A DNA stretch of 64,000 bases from Deltaproteobacteria bacterium (GTDB taxonomy: Bacteria; Desulfobacterota; Deferrisomatia; Deferrisomatales; BM512): NCBI GenBank assembly GCA_030591565.1, contig JAUVAU010000004.1, forward strand, positions 1-64,000, given 5' to 3'. Positions within the stretch are counted from its first letter, which is position 1, and each line of letters opens with the position of its first letter. Below are positions 1-9,084 of the stretch, piece after piece. The position numbers and the translations under genes were made by a program. Below the pieces are notes generated by a model, which was given only the letters and a program-made list of their open reading frames with translations, ran no database searches and was not told the DNA's origin.

Positions 1-1
1 A

Positions 2-166
2 TTTATGAGCCACGTGGAGACGCCCCAGGAGAAGATACGTGAAGAGATGCGGTTGACGCCGCTGCGTGGGCGAATCGAAAATTTCGGGGAAGTTGAGGAG
101 GGGTTTTTCAGCGGACAGGCCCTGCGAGAGGCGCGGCGCTGTCTGCAGTGTCACAGAGAGCTATAG
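2..166 (+). CDS. C-terminal fragment of an NAD(P)/FAD oxidoreductase-like protein (gene starts upstream of window)
   Basis: Open frame from base 2 to TAG at 164-166, ending ...FFSGQALREARRCLQCHREL; REARRCLQC resembles glutamate-synthase-type oxidoreductases. Confidence 0.45.
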   Translation, partial: FMSHVETPQEKIREEMRLTPLRGRIENFGEVEEGFFSGQALREARRCLQCHREL

Positions 167-244
167 ATGGATAGGTTACGTTAATCTTTTATGCCGTGTG
201 CAGCCGCCCCATGAGCGCCACGGCGACTTTAGTATGGAGTTGAA

Positions 245-1612
245 ATGGCTACAGGCAAGAAGAAGAAATCACTGGTTGACCGGATTTACGATTTTTTATG
301 TTCGGTCAAGCTCTCACTGGGAGTGTTGATCGCGCTGGCGTTAACGTCGATTTTCGGCACCGTTATCCAGCAGGGCAAAGACGCCTCCACCTATCTGGGC
401 CTCTACGGGGAGACCTGGGCGAAGATTATCGATATTTTTGACCTTGGCGATATGTACTACTCCTGGTGGTTCAAGCTCCTCCTGTCGCTGCTCATGGTCA
501 ACATCACCTTTTGTTCGATCAAGAGAATCCCCAAGGCGTTGAGGTTGATGAAGGACAGCGACCCGGTTTACGACAACCGCCCGGTCGCGATCCATGAGCG
601 CTTCAATGCCACCAGCAAGGAGTCGGTTGAAGAGGTGGCCAAGAAGGCCGAAGAGTTGCTCTCTTCAAAGGTGGGTGCGGTAAAGCGCGAGGAGAAAGAT
701 GGCTCGATATACCTCATGACCTCCAAGGGCAAGTTTAGCAGGATGGGTGTCTACATCACTCACTTTAGCCTCTTCCTCTTCGGCCTCGGCGCCATAGTGG
801 GCTCCGCTACCGGTTTCAAGGGCGGGGTCAACATCATCGAGGGTCGCACCGCCACCACCGTCTACGACCGCGCTTTGGGCAAAGAGGTGCCGCTCGGTTT
901 CGATATCAGGTGTGATGATTTTGAGCTTGAGCTCTACGCCGCGACCGGTCGCCCCAAGGACTATAAGTCCACCCTGGTGATCATCGAGGATGGCAAAGAG
1001 GTCGCCAAGAAGACGATCGAGGTCAATAGTCCGCTGATCCACAACGGCTACTATTTCTATCAGTCCAGCTACGGTCAGGTGGGTGTGCGCGGGGTAACAT
1101 TATCCGTGGCGGGGCTTGATCGCCGCTATATCCACGTCAACAAGGTGCTGGGCAAAGATAGCGGCCTGGTCATGCCCGATGGCTCGAAGCTTGTGATTCG
1201 TGACATGTGGAAAGACCCCGCTGGGCGCGCCCCCGATGGCGTGATGCTCGGGCTGATGCGTGACGGCAAGCTTGTCACCACGGGCAGGGTGTTCGCCAAG
1301 GAGGTAAGCCCCAATATGTGGCCGGTGGGCAGCTACCTGGTGAAGGTCAATGAGATAGACTGGTGGAACTACACCGGGCTGCAGGTCGCCAGGGATCCGG
1401 GTGTGCCGATTATATGGGCGGGCTGCTTCATAATCACGTTGGGGCTGATGATTTCCTTCTTCATGAGCCACCGCAGGGTGTGGGCTCGCATATCGGAAAA
1501 AGACGGTAAGACCAATGTGGAATTTGCGGGCAACGCCAGCAGAAACAGGATCTCTTTTGAGAGATGGTTTGAAGTCTTGTGCAAGGATGCACAGGAAACC
1601 TTTGAAAAATAG
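245..1612 (+). CDS. resB: ResB-like cytochrome c biogenesis protein
   Basis: 455 aa, N-terminal SVKLSLGVLIALALTSIFGTVIQQ typical of ResB/Ccs1, multiple TM, followed by ResC/CcsA gene. Confidence 0.88.
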   Translation: MATGKKKKSLVDRIYDFLCSVKLSLGVLIALALTSIFGTVIQQGKDASTYLGLYGETWAKIIDIFDLGDMYYSWWFKLLLSLLMVNITFCSIKRIPKALRLMKDSDPVYDNRPVAIHERFNATSKESVEEVAKKAEELLSSKVGAVKREEKDGSIYLMTSKGKFSRMGVYITHFSLFLFGLGAIVGSATGFKGGVNIIEGRTATTVYDRALGKEVPLGFDIRCDDFELELYAATGRPKDYKSTLVIIEDGKEVAKKTIEVNSPLIHNGYYFYQSSYGQVGVRGVTLSVAGLDRRYIHVNKVLGKDSGLVMPDGSKLVIRDMWKDPAGRAPDGVMLGLMRDGKLVTTGRVFAKEVSPNMWPVGSYLVKVNEIDWWNYTGLQVARDPGVPIIWAGCFIITLGLMISFFMSHRRVWARISEKDGKTNVEFAGNASRNRISFERWFEVLCKDAQETFEK

Positions 1613-1631
1613 TCTGTATGTTGTATAAATA

Positions 1632-2525
1632 TTGATTAAGGGCGTCCTTGGAGTATCCGGGCGCCAGGAGTTGATGATGATTAATACGTATAATGATGAA
1701 ATGTTTGGCATCGCGATGGTTATCTATCTGCTTGCCAGCGTCATCTATGTTGTTTACGCAGTGTCGCAAAACAAAAAAGTCGGTTTGGCTGCTACCCTGA
1801 TGGCGGTATGCGGATTTTTGGTAAACACCGCCGCCATGGGTGTCAGAATGGTAGAGACCCAGAAGGTGGGTTTTTACGTGCCGCTGTCCAACATGTATGA
1901 GTCGATGGTCTTCTTCGCATGGTCCATCATGCTCATATATTTGATCTTTGAATATGTCTACGGATACAAGGTTATCGGCGTGCCGGTGAGTATTCTGGGG
2001 TTTTTGTCCATCGCTTTTGTTTCGCTCAATCCCAATATTTCGTCTGAGCTGTCGCCGCTGGTGCCTGCGCTGCAGTCCAACTGGCTGACCTCGCACGTCA
2101 TCACCTGCTTTATCGGGTATGCTGCGTTCGCGCTCTCCTTTGCGATATCGATCCTCTATCTGATCAAGGGCGATGACAAAAAATCTGGCGGTGACGATGA
2201 CAAGCCCCCCATTTTGCCGCCCAAAAAGGTGCTCGACGAGCTTTCGTACAAAGCGGTCGCAGTGGGTTTTCCGCTGCTGACGCTTGGCATCCTGACCGGC
2301 GCGGCCTGGGCTAACTACGCTTGGGGCACCTACTGGAGTTGGGACCCCAAGGAGACCTGGTCTCTGATAACATGGTTCGTATACGCCGCGTTTTTACATG
2401 CGCGTTTTACCGCTGGCTGGCATGGCAAGCCTCTTGCCTGGATGTCGGTTGTCGGTTTTGGCGCTGTGATTTTTACATATTGGGGTGTTAACTTCTGGCT
2501 TTCCGGCTTGCACAGCTACGGTTGA
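1632..2525 (+). CDS. resC: CcsA/ResC (CcsB-type) cytochrome c assembly protein
   Basis: WGTYWSWDPKETWSLITWFVYAAFLHAR, the WWD-like haem-handling signature of CcsA. Confidence 0.92.
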   Translation: MIKGVLGVSGRQELMMINTYNDEMFGIAMVIYLLASVIYVVYAVSQNKKVGLAATLMAVCGFLVNTAAMGVRMVETQKVGFYVPLSNMYESMVFFAWSIMLIYLIFEYVYGYKVIGVPVSILGFLSIAFVSLNPNISSELSPLVPALQSNWLTSHVITCFIGYAAFALSFAISILYLIKGDDKKSGGDDDKPPILPPKKVLDELSYKAVAVGFPLLTLGILTGAAWANYAWGTYWSWDPKETWSLITWFVYAAFLHARFTAGWHGKPLAWMSVVGFGAVIFTYWGVNFWLSGLHSYG

Positions 2526-2674
2526 TCGGGGCGGCAGGGCCAGGGGATGGTTGCAATTAATGTGGCGAGGCTGTGATTCGGTGCAATTTCAGCATTGTCG
2601 CATCCTCAGTTGTGGGGGTGTGGGCTTCGCCATTGCCGTAGATCTACATGAGGTATCAGATGAAAGGGAGGAAA

Positions 2675-3967
2675 ATGAATCGCGCTCTGGTGTCGGTAGT
2701 CGTTGTAGTTCTGGCGGTCCTTTTCTGGGTTAGTGGTACAGCATGGGCGGATGGGTGCATAACCGATTCCTGCCATGCGACTATGGGGACTGCTGCATAC
2801 GTTCACGGCCCAGTTGCGGCTGGTCAATGCGTTATTTGCCACTCGCAATCAACGGGCAATCATCCAAGCGGTAGCGGTAGCGATTTTATTCTCTCCGAGC
2901 AGGGCGGCAAGGAGCTTTGCTTTGCCTGCCATGAGAGAATGGATCAAAATCCTGTCGTTCATAAGCCTGTGCAAACCGGCGACTGTATAGCCTGTCACGA
3001 CCCGCATCAGTCAGATGCGGAGCTGATGCTCAAAAAGGCTACTACCAGTGAGTTGTGTTTTGCCTGCCATGATCCGAGCAAGACCCAGAAGGCGGTCGTG
3101 CACGGCCCGGTGGCTGCGGGTGACTGCAACATCTGTCACAACCCTCATTCGTCCCAATTCAAGGGACTCACGGAAGAGAAGGGCGCGGAGCTCTGCCTGC
3201 TGTGCCACATCGACCGCGAAGAGGAATTCAAGAGAAAATATGTCCATAAGCCGGTCGCTGAGGATTGCTCCAAGTGCCATGATCCCCACGGAACGGACTA
3301 CTCCTTCATGCTCTATGGCGAAGACAAGAACCTGTGCTATGCCTGCCATACGCGCACCAAGGAGCACATTGACAGCTCGTCGGTCAAACATACTGCGCTG
3401 AAAAAAGAAAAATGCACCGCATGCCATACCCCGCATTCTTCAAACTACCCCAGACAGCTCAGGTCGCCGACCAAAGATGTGTGCTACGTATGTCATACCG
3501 AGATGGGCGCCCTGGTGGCGTCGGCCAGGAACATGCACGGTCCCGTCAAGCAGGATGACTGTTACGCCTGCCACGATCCGCATGGGTCCAACTACACGAA
3601 GGTCTTGAAAAAGGACTTTCCACCCAGCTTCTACATGCCCTACAAGACTGAAAACTATGCGATCTGTTTTGATTGCCACAACAAGGATATTGCGCTCAAT
3701 CAGTTCACTACCAAGCTGACTGACTTTCGCAACGGCGACACAAACATGCACTACCTGCATGTCAACAAGGACCCCAAGGGCAGAAGCTGCAAGGCTTGCC
3801 ACGAGGTCCACGCCGGCAACCAGGAAAAGCATATCCGCAAAGAGGTTCCCTTCGGCAAAAAGTGGACGCTGCCGATCAACTTCACCAAGACGGAAAGCGG
3901 TGGACGTTGTGTGGTGGGTTGCCACAAGCCGAAAGACTACGACCGTGAAAACCCGGTCGCCTATTAA
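2675..3967 (+). CDS. Periplasmic multihaem c-type cytochrome (doubled CXXCH motif family)
   Basis: Signal peptide; 13 CXXCH motifs plus CX4CH (CITDSCH) and CX3CH (CVVGCH); ATG at 2675 has a nearby GGGAGG RBS. Confidence 0.9.
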   Translation: MNRALVSVVVVVLAVLFWVSGTAWADGCITDSCHATMGTAAYVHGPVAAGQCVICHSQSTGNHPSGSGSDFILSEQGGKELCFACHERMDQNPVVHKPVQTGDCIACHDPHQSDAELMLKKATTSELCFACHDPSKTQKAVVHGPVAAGDCNICHNPHSSQFKGLTEEKGAELCLLCHIDREEEFKRKYVHKPVAEDCSKCHDPHGTDYSFMLYGEDKNLCYACHTRTKEHIDSSSVKHTALKKEKCTACHTPHSSNYPRQLRSPTKDVCYVCHTEMGALVASARNMHGPVKQDDCYACHDPHGSNYTKVLKKDFPPSFYMPYKTENYAICFDCHNKDIALNQFTTKLTDFRNGDTNMHYLHVNKDPKGRSCKACHEVHAGNQEKHIRKEVPFGKKWTLPINFTKTESGGRCVVGCHKPKDYDRENPVAY

Positions 3968-3975
3968 TTGATCAG

Positions 3976-4013
3976 GAGCCACCCGCAATTTTGCCGGGTG
4001 GCTCTATCTTTTT
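3976..4013 (+). terminator. Rho-independent terminator
   Basis: GAGCCACCCG-caattttgc-CGGGTGGCTC followed by T-rich run after the multihaem cytochrome. Confidence 0.8.
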
Positions 4014-4051
4014 GGTTTCGACTTTTTGTATCCTGTCAACGGGAGCTTGAA

Positions 4052-5071
4052 ATGAAGGGTATAGTGGGTAGGGTTTTCAATTGGAGGATTGGCTGCATCG
4101 TTGCTGTTTTGTTGGCTCTGGCAATAGTTTCCCCCGCGCAAAGTGCTGAGGCTTTCAGAAGTCTCAAAATGGGGGATGTGGCTCCGGGGTTTACACTCAA
4201 GACCACCGGCGGGGATGATGTGCAGTATGAAGCGCCTCCAGAGGTGGCTATCGTTCTGGCATTCATCAAGCCGGGCCAGGAAAAAAGCGAGGCAGTCGCC
4301 AGGGATCTCGCGAGGCTCGGTGGCGAGGTCGCTGAAAAGTCACAGATACTGGCGATTCTTGTTGGCAGCGATGGCGTTGATGGCGCGGCCTGGGTCAAAA
4401 ATCTGGGGCTCAAGTATCCCGTGCTGCTCGACAAGGATGACGAGGTGTATGGCACCTACGGCGTCATGGTCGCTCCCCAGACGGCTGTCCTGGATGCCAA
4501 GGGTGTTTTGAAGGCGGAGATCAACGGTCACGTTGATGGTTATACGCGTCAGGTGGAAAACGCCCTGCGTGAAGTCTTGGGTATGGAGCAGCTCAAAGAC
4601 GAGTCCACCGAGGCGGCCGTTGAGTTGCCCAAAGAGCGCAAGGTCGCCATGCGGGAAGTTGCAAAGGCCCGCATGTTCATCAAGCGCAGGATGAAGTCCA
4701 AGGCGCTTCCCCAGGTTAGAAAAGCTGTGGCGAGTGACCCCACATACCTGGACGGTCAGTTGCTCCTGGGCGAGCTGTTGCTCGACGAGGGCGACGACGC
4801 CAATCTGGCCGAGGCCGAGACCAGTTTTGCGAAAGCCGCCGAACTTGATCCCTCCAATATCATGGTGAAAGTGGGTCTGGCGAGGATAATGGTTGCCAAG
4901 GGCGATGCCGCCGGAGCGGTCGGGGTGCTGGATAAAGCGGCCATGATCAGCCCCAACGCCGGCAAGCTCTATTACTACCTTGGACAGATACATGAGAAAA
5001 CCGGCAACCTCCAGGGAGCTGTTGACGCATATCGCAAAGCCCTGCACAAGCTGCTGAAAATAAAGAAATAG
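4052..5071 (+). CDS. Redoxin (AhpC/TSA-like) domain fused to TPR repeats, secreted
   Basis: MGDVAPGFTLKTTGGDDVQYEAPPEVAIVLAFIKPGQ... redoxin-like region then TPR-like helices ending AVDAYRKALHKLLK. Confidence 0.75.
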   Translation: MKGIVGRVFNWRIGCIVAVLLALAIVSPAQSAEAFRSLKMGDVAPGFTLKTTGGDDVQYEAPPEVAIVLAFIKPGQEKSEAVARDLARLGGEVAEKSQILAILVGSDGVDGAAWVKNLGLKYPVLLDKDDEVYGTYGVMVAPQTAVLDAKGVLKAEINGHVDGYTRQVENALREVLGMEQLKDESTEAAVELPKERKVAMREVAKARMFIKRRMKSKALPQVRKAVASDPTYLDGQLLLGELLLDEGDDANLAEAETSFAKAAELDPSNIMVKVGLARIMVAKGDAAGAVGVLDKAAMISPNAGKLYYYLGQIHEKTGNLQGAVDAYRKALHKLLKIKK

Positions 5072-5137
5072 AACAATCGTCTGCGCCCGAGCTTTGGCGT
5101 GGACGGTTGATTTGCCTCAACCGAGAGTGCATCAGAT

Positions 5138-5449
5138 ATGATTGAGACTATTAATGGAATCCTCGGCCTCCTGTCCGAACCCATGTATGAGGCGGCCAGC
5201 GATCTTCAGGAAGTCCTTGCTGAGTGGGAGTTTGTGAATATCTGGATTCTGGTGTCGGTCATAGTCCTGATCGGTTCGGGGTTTGTGCCCTATGTCCTGG
5301 GGAAAGTGGGAGATGGCGGCGCCAAGTTGAAGGGCCAGGTACTGGGTGTCGCCTGGGGTGTTTCGCTGGCAGCCCTGTGGGCGGCCTTGCATATCGGAAT
5401 AGGGCGAGGTGAGTTTGGCGAAGTCATGTTCAACGGCACCTTGCTCTGA
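5138..5449 (+). CDS. Small hypothetical membrane protein
   Basis: 103 aa, two predicted hydrophobic segments, co-directional with neighbours. Confidence 0.6.
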   Translation: MIETINGILGLLSEPMYEAASDLQEVLAEWEFVNIWILVSVIVLIGSGFVPYVLGKVGDGGAKLKGQVLGVAWGVSLAALWAALHIGIGRGEFGEVMFNGTLL

Positions 5450-5591
5450 CTCAGCTGCATAGGGGTCGGGTGACTCCCAGGAACATTGAAGACAGATTGA
5501 CCAGCCGCAAAGTGCGGTTCAACGGCTGCGCCCGGGCAAAATGGAGCGCGCCGTTTTTTATGCGCCCGCGGGCCCGTTTGGTATGAGATAG

Positions 5592-6431
5592 ATGAGACTG
5601 CGTCGTTATTTCCAATTTGCAATGAGCCTTGGCGCCAATAGTTATGTGCAAGGTTTCGTTAGTAATCCCCCGGCGATCTACCAGGGTTCCGCCAAGGGTT
5701 TCTGCGTGCCGATCCTCAACTGCTACGCATGTCCGTCGGCTCTTTTTTCCTGCCCCATCGGCACCATTCAGCACTTCATGGTCGTCCACCAGATTCCCTA
5801 TTACGTGATCGGGTACCTGAGCATAATCGGCGCGACCATCGGTCGGATGCCCTGCGGTACGCTTTGCCCGTTTGGCCTCTTTCAGGATCTTCTCTATAAG
5901 CTGCCGTCGTTGAAGATCAAGCTGCCGCCGTTCTTGCGACCGATGAAGTACATGGTCCTTGTGGCGCTGGTGATCGTCATCCCCTGGATAACCAATGAGA
6001 ACTGGTTCTCCAAATTGTGTCCGATGGGCACCCTTATAGGCGGTTTGCCCTGGGTGACGATAAGCGCGGAAGTCCGGTCCATGATCCGCGATCTCTTCTG
6101 GATCAAGGTGTCGATGCTGATCTTTTTTACCGCGTCATCCATAGTAGCCAAGCGACCTTTTTGTCAGATGGTATGCCCGCTTGGCGCCCTCTATGGGCTA
6201 TTCAACCGGTTCAGCCTCGTGCGTCTGAAGTGGGATGCCGAAAAATGCACCCATTGCCGCAAATGCCAGGAAGTGTGTCCGATGGAGATCGCCGTGTGGG
6301 AAGGTGAAAACATCGGCCACTGTATCCGCTGCCTGGATTGTACGGCGTGTGAAGCGATAAACGTGTGTACGGTGCTTACCAGCGAGTCCACGAAAGAGAG
6401 CGAACAACCGGGCTCTGTGGAGTTGGCTTAG
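5592..6431 (+). CDS. NapH/MauN-like 4Fe-4S membrane protein
   Basis: CGTLCPFGLFQDLLYK, CPLGALYGLF motifs and C-terminal CTHCRKCQEVCP / CIRCLDCTAC ferredoxin motifs. Confidence 0.88.
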   Translation: MRLRRYFQFAMSLGANSYVQGFVSNPPAIYQGSAKGFCVPILNCYACPSALFSCPIGTIQHFMVVHQIPYYVIGYLSIIGATIGRMPCGTLCPFGLFQDLLYKLPSLKIKLPPFLRPMKYMVLVALVIVIPWITNENWFSKLCPMGTLIGGLPWVTISAEVRSMIRDLFWIKVSMLIFFTASSIVAKRPFCQMVCPLGALYGLFNRFSLVRLKWDAEKCTHCRKCQEVCPMEIAVWEGENIGHCIRCLDCTACEAINVCTVLTSESTKESEQPGSVELA

Positions 6432-6478
6432 AGCGCACCTCGTACGCCTATGGTCAATAAACTGATACTGGTTTACGA

Positions 6479-7993
6479 TTGGCTGAATTGGCCGTGTTGA
6501 AATCATTAAACGTAAAACTGAATTTCGCCATCGCTGTCGTGCTGGTGCTCGTCATGGGCCTGAGTGCGTACTTTACCCTCCAGGAGCGCCAGAGCGAGGC
6601 GATAGCCAACACAAAGACCAAAGCGCAGCTGCTCACCACCACTGTCAGCAATATCATTCGCCGCGACATGGAGAGTAACCATGAAAAAGACATGGGTAAG
6701 CTCATCGGCGTCGTCAGCGAGTTCCGCGATATCGAAACCTTCCGCATCTTCAACACCGAAGGCATAATCCTCCACTCGGCAGAACCCGGCGAAGTCTTCA
6801 ATTCCATCGACGACCTCGTGCTTGATGTTTTCCAGAGCGGCAACCATTCCGCGCCATTTAGGGCCGAGGGCGGGGGGTCGTTGAGTTTTTGCCGTGTCGA
6901 GGTGATGCAAAACGAACCCGCCTGCTACCGTTGCCACGGCTCCGATACCGACATCGTGGGTGTGCTTGAGGTGTGCATGTCCATGGCCGAGGCCGACGAA
7001 CTGCTGATAGCCAGCCGTGACTACCTCATCCTCTCAACCTTGGGAACGATCCTTATCGTCGCCCTGGCGGTCAGCATCGTCACGACCTTGATGATAAAGC
7101 GCCCGATTTCAGCCTTGGAGAAAACCATGGGCAGGGCGCAGCAGGGGCGGCTCGATGTCAGGGCAGAGGCGCGCAGCAACGATGAGCTTGGGCGACTGGG
7201 CAGATCGTTCAACAACATGATCACACGGCTTGATGAAAGTAATATTGAAATCCAGCGGCTTCACCACGAGCAGATGAAACGCTCCGAGCGTTTGGCCTCC
7301 ATCGGAGAGATGGCGGCCAGCGTGGCCCATGAGATCAAGAACCCCCTGGCGGGACTTTCAGGCGCCGCGCACATACTCTCAAAGAGCTTTAGCGAGGAGG
7401 ACCCGCGAATCCACGCTGCCGAAGAGATGATAAAGCTCACCGGCAGGCTGGACAAGACGATCAACGATCTGCTGAGCTTTGCCCGCGAACTGAACCCGGA
7501 CTGGCACCAGTCCAACCCCAACGACGTGATAGATGAAACGCTGTTCTTTATCGACAAGGACAGTAAGGACGATGAGCGCCGGGTCGAGAAGGATCTTGAC
7601 GCACTTGTTCCCGAGATCGAGACCGATGAGCAGCTGTTGCAGCAGATACTGTATAACCTTATCATAAACGCTCGTCAGGCTTGCGCAGACAAGGTCGGAG
7701 CGTGCGTAAGGGTATCTTCCAGCAGGTTGCCCACGATCAGGATGCCGGGCGAGTATGTGCAAGCTGAGTATGTGGAGATCAAGGTAGCTGACAGTGGACC
7801 GGGTATCCCCGCCGAAACAATGTCCAACATCTTCAAGCCGTTTTTCACCACCAAGATTAAAGGAACGGGCCTCGGCTTGTCGATCTGTAGTAATATCGTA
7901 GATGCGCTCGGTGGCGTCATATACGTTGATACCACCGTTGGGCAGGGTTCCACATTCTACATATGGTTAAAACGAGAAAGGACGACAACATGA
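6479..7993 (+). CDS. Membrane sensor histidine kinase with c-haem motif in the sensor domain
   Basis: Periplasmic region contains CYRCH; HAMP-like region; SVAHEIKNPLAGLSGAAHILSK H-box; GPGIPAE and GTGLGLSI ATPase motifs. Confidence 0.9.
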   Translation: MAELAVLKSLNVKLNFAIAVVLVLVMGLSAYFTLQERQSEAIANTKTKAQLLTTTVSNIIRRDMESNHEKDMGKLIGVVSEFRDIETFRIFNTEGIILHSAEPGEVFNSIDDLVLDVFQSGNHSAPFRAEGGGSLSFCRVEVMQNEPACYRCHGSDTDIVGVLEVCMSMAEADELLIASRDYLILSTLGTILIVALAVSIVTTLMIKRPISALEKTMGRAQQGRLDVRAEARSNDELGRLGRSFNNMITRLDESNIEIQRLHHEQMKRSERLASIGEMAASVAHEIKNPLAGLSGAAHILSKSFSEEDPRIHAAEEMIKLTGRLDKTINDLLSFARELNPDWHQSNPNDVIDETLFFIDKDSKDDERRVEKDLDALVPEIETDEQLLQQILYNLIINARQACADKVGACVRVSSSRLPTIRMPGEYVQAEYVEIKVADSGPGIPAETMSNIFKPFFTTKIKGTGLGLSICSNIVDALGGVIYVDTTVGQGSTFYIWLKRERTTT

Positions 7994-9033
7994 AAAAGCT
8001 AATCCTGATAATGCTCTGTGCTCTGCTGGCAGGTTGTGTCGTCAGCAAGCAGCGGTACCAGGACCAATTCCTCGAAGCTCGTGAACTCTCCTCAAAAGTG
8101 GAGGGGTTGGAAAGCAGGCTGGAAAGAAAAGAGCAGGAGGGTGTTCAGCTCACTGAGAAGATAGCTGTGCTTGAAGAGGAACTCGAAACCGTCGGAGGTG
8201 AAAAGGACGTGTGCGACAAATCCCTGGCCGAAACCCGCCAGCAGCTCGAAAAGTGCCGGGATTTGAGCGCGGGACTTGAAGGCGAGCTTGACGTCGGTAA
8301 AAAATCCCTTCGCAGCGCAGAGGCCGAGCATGGAAAACTTCTGGGCCGGATTGAAGAAATGAAAGCCAACCACACGCAAAAACTCGCCGACATAGAGAGT
8401 GAGTTGAAAAGGCGCGACATCAAGATGGAGGAGTTTCGCGAGAAGATACATATCTCGGAGACCGATCGCGCCGTGTTGATGGAGCAGAAAGAGAAGTTGA
8501 AGCTCGAAAAGCAGGAGCGTATTGACGAGCTCAGCAAGACCTACGATGAACTGCTGACGGCGATGGAGGGGGAGATTGAAAAAGGCCAGGTGCAGATCTC
8601 CAAACTGAAGGGGCAGCTCTCGGTCAACCTGCTAAATGAAATCCTCTTCGATTCCGGCGAGGCCACCGTCAAGGAGCAGGGCCAGGAGGTGCTGCTCCAG
8701 GTCGCCGAGGCGCTAAAGAACGTCACCGACAAGGCGATTGTCATCGAAGGGCACACCGACAACGTGCCGATCATAGGCGGGCTCGCCGAGCGATTTTCGA
8801 GCAACTGGGAATTGAGCACGGCCAGGTCCGTTTCGGTCGTGAGGTATCTTGTCGATGCGGCGGGGCTGGACCCGACCAAGATGGTCGCCAGCGGTTATGG
8901 CGAACACAGGCCGGTGAGCGAAAACGATACGGAGGAGGGGCGGGCCAAGAACCGCCGCATTGAGATCAAGCTCGTGCCGCTAAATTATATCGGCTTGCAA
9001 AATAGTGAAGAGGCCGAGGCTGGACAGGAGTAG
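7990..9033 (+). CDS. OmpA-family lipoprotein with coiled-coil N-terminal region
   Basis: Lipobox LCALLAGC; Glu/Lys-rich coiled coil; C-terminal OmpA domain IEGHTDNVPI...ASGYGEHRPVSEN..EEGRAKNRRIEI. Confidence 0.9.
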   Translation: MKKLILIMLCALLAGCVVSKQRYQDQFLEARELSSKVEGLESRLERKEQEGVQLTEKIAVLEEELETVGGEKDVCDKSLAETRQQLEKCRDLSAGLEGELDVGKKSLRSAEAEHGKLLGRIEEMKANHTQKLADIESELKRRDIKMEEFREKIHISETDRAVLMEQKEKLKLEKQERIDELSKTYDELLTAMEGEIEKGQVQISKLKGQLSVNLLNEILFDSGEATVKEQGQEVLLQVAEALKNVTDKAIVIEGHTDNVPIIGGLAERFSSNWELSTARSVSVVRYLVDAAGLDPTKMVASGYGEHRPVSENDTEEGRAKNRRIEIKLVPLNYIGLQNSEEAEAGQE

Positions 9034-9084
9034 GGGCTTGGGCTGCCGACTGCCATTGGTGGAAGACAACGGGGGGAGTACAGC

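Noticed and set aside
1100-1711. Long antisense ORFs (e.g. 203 aa, 428 aa at 20527, 348 aa at 26847)
   Set aside because: Opposite-strand shadows of clear CDSs in GC-rich DNA; translations are low-complexity and unmatched.
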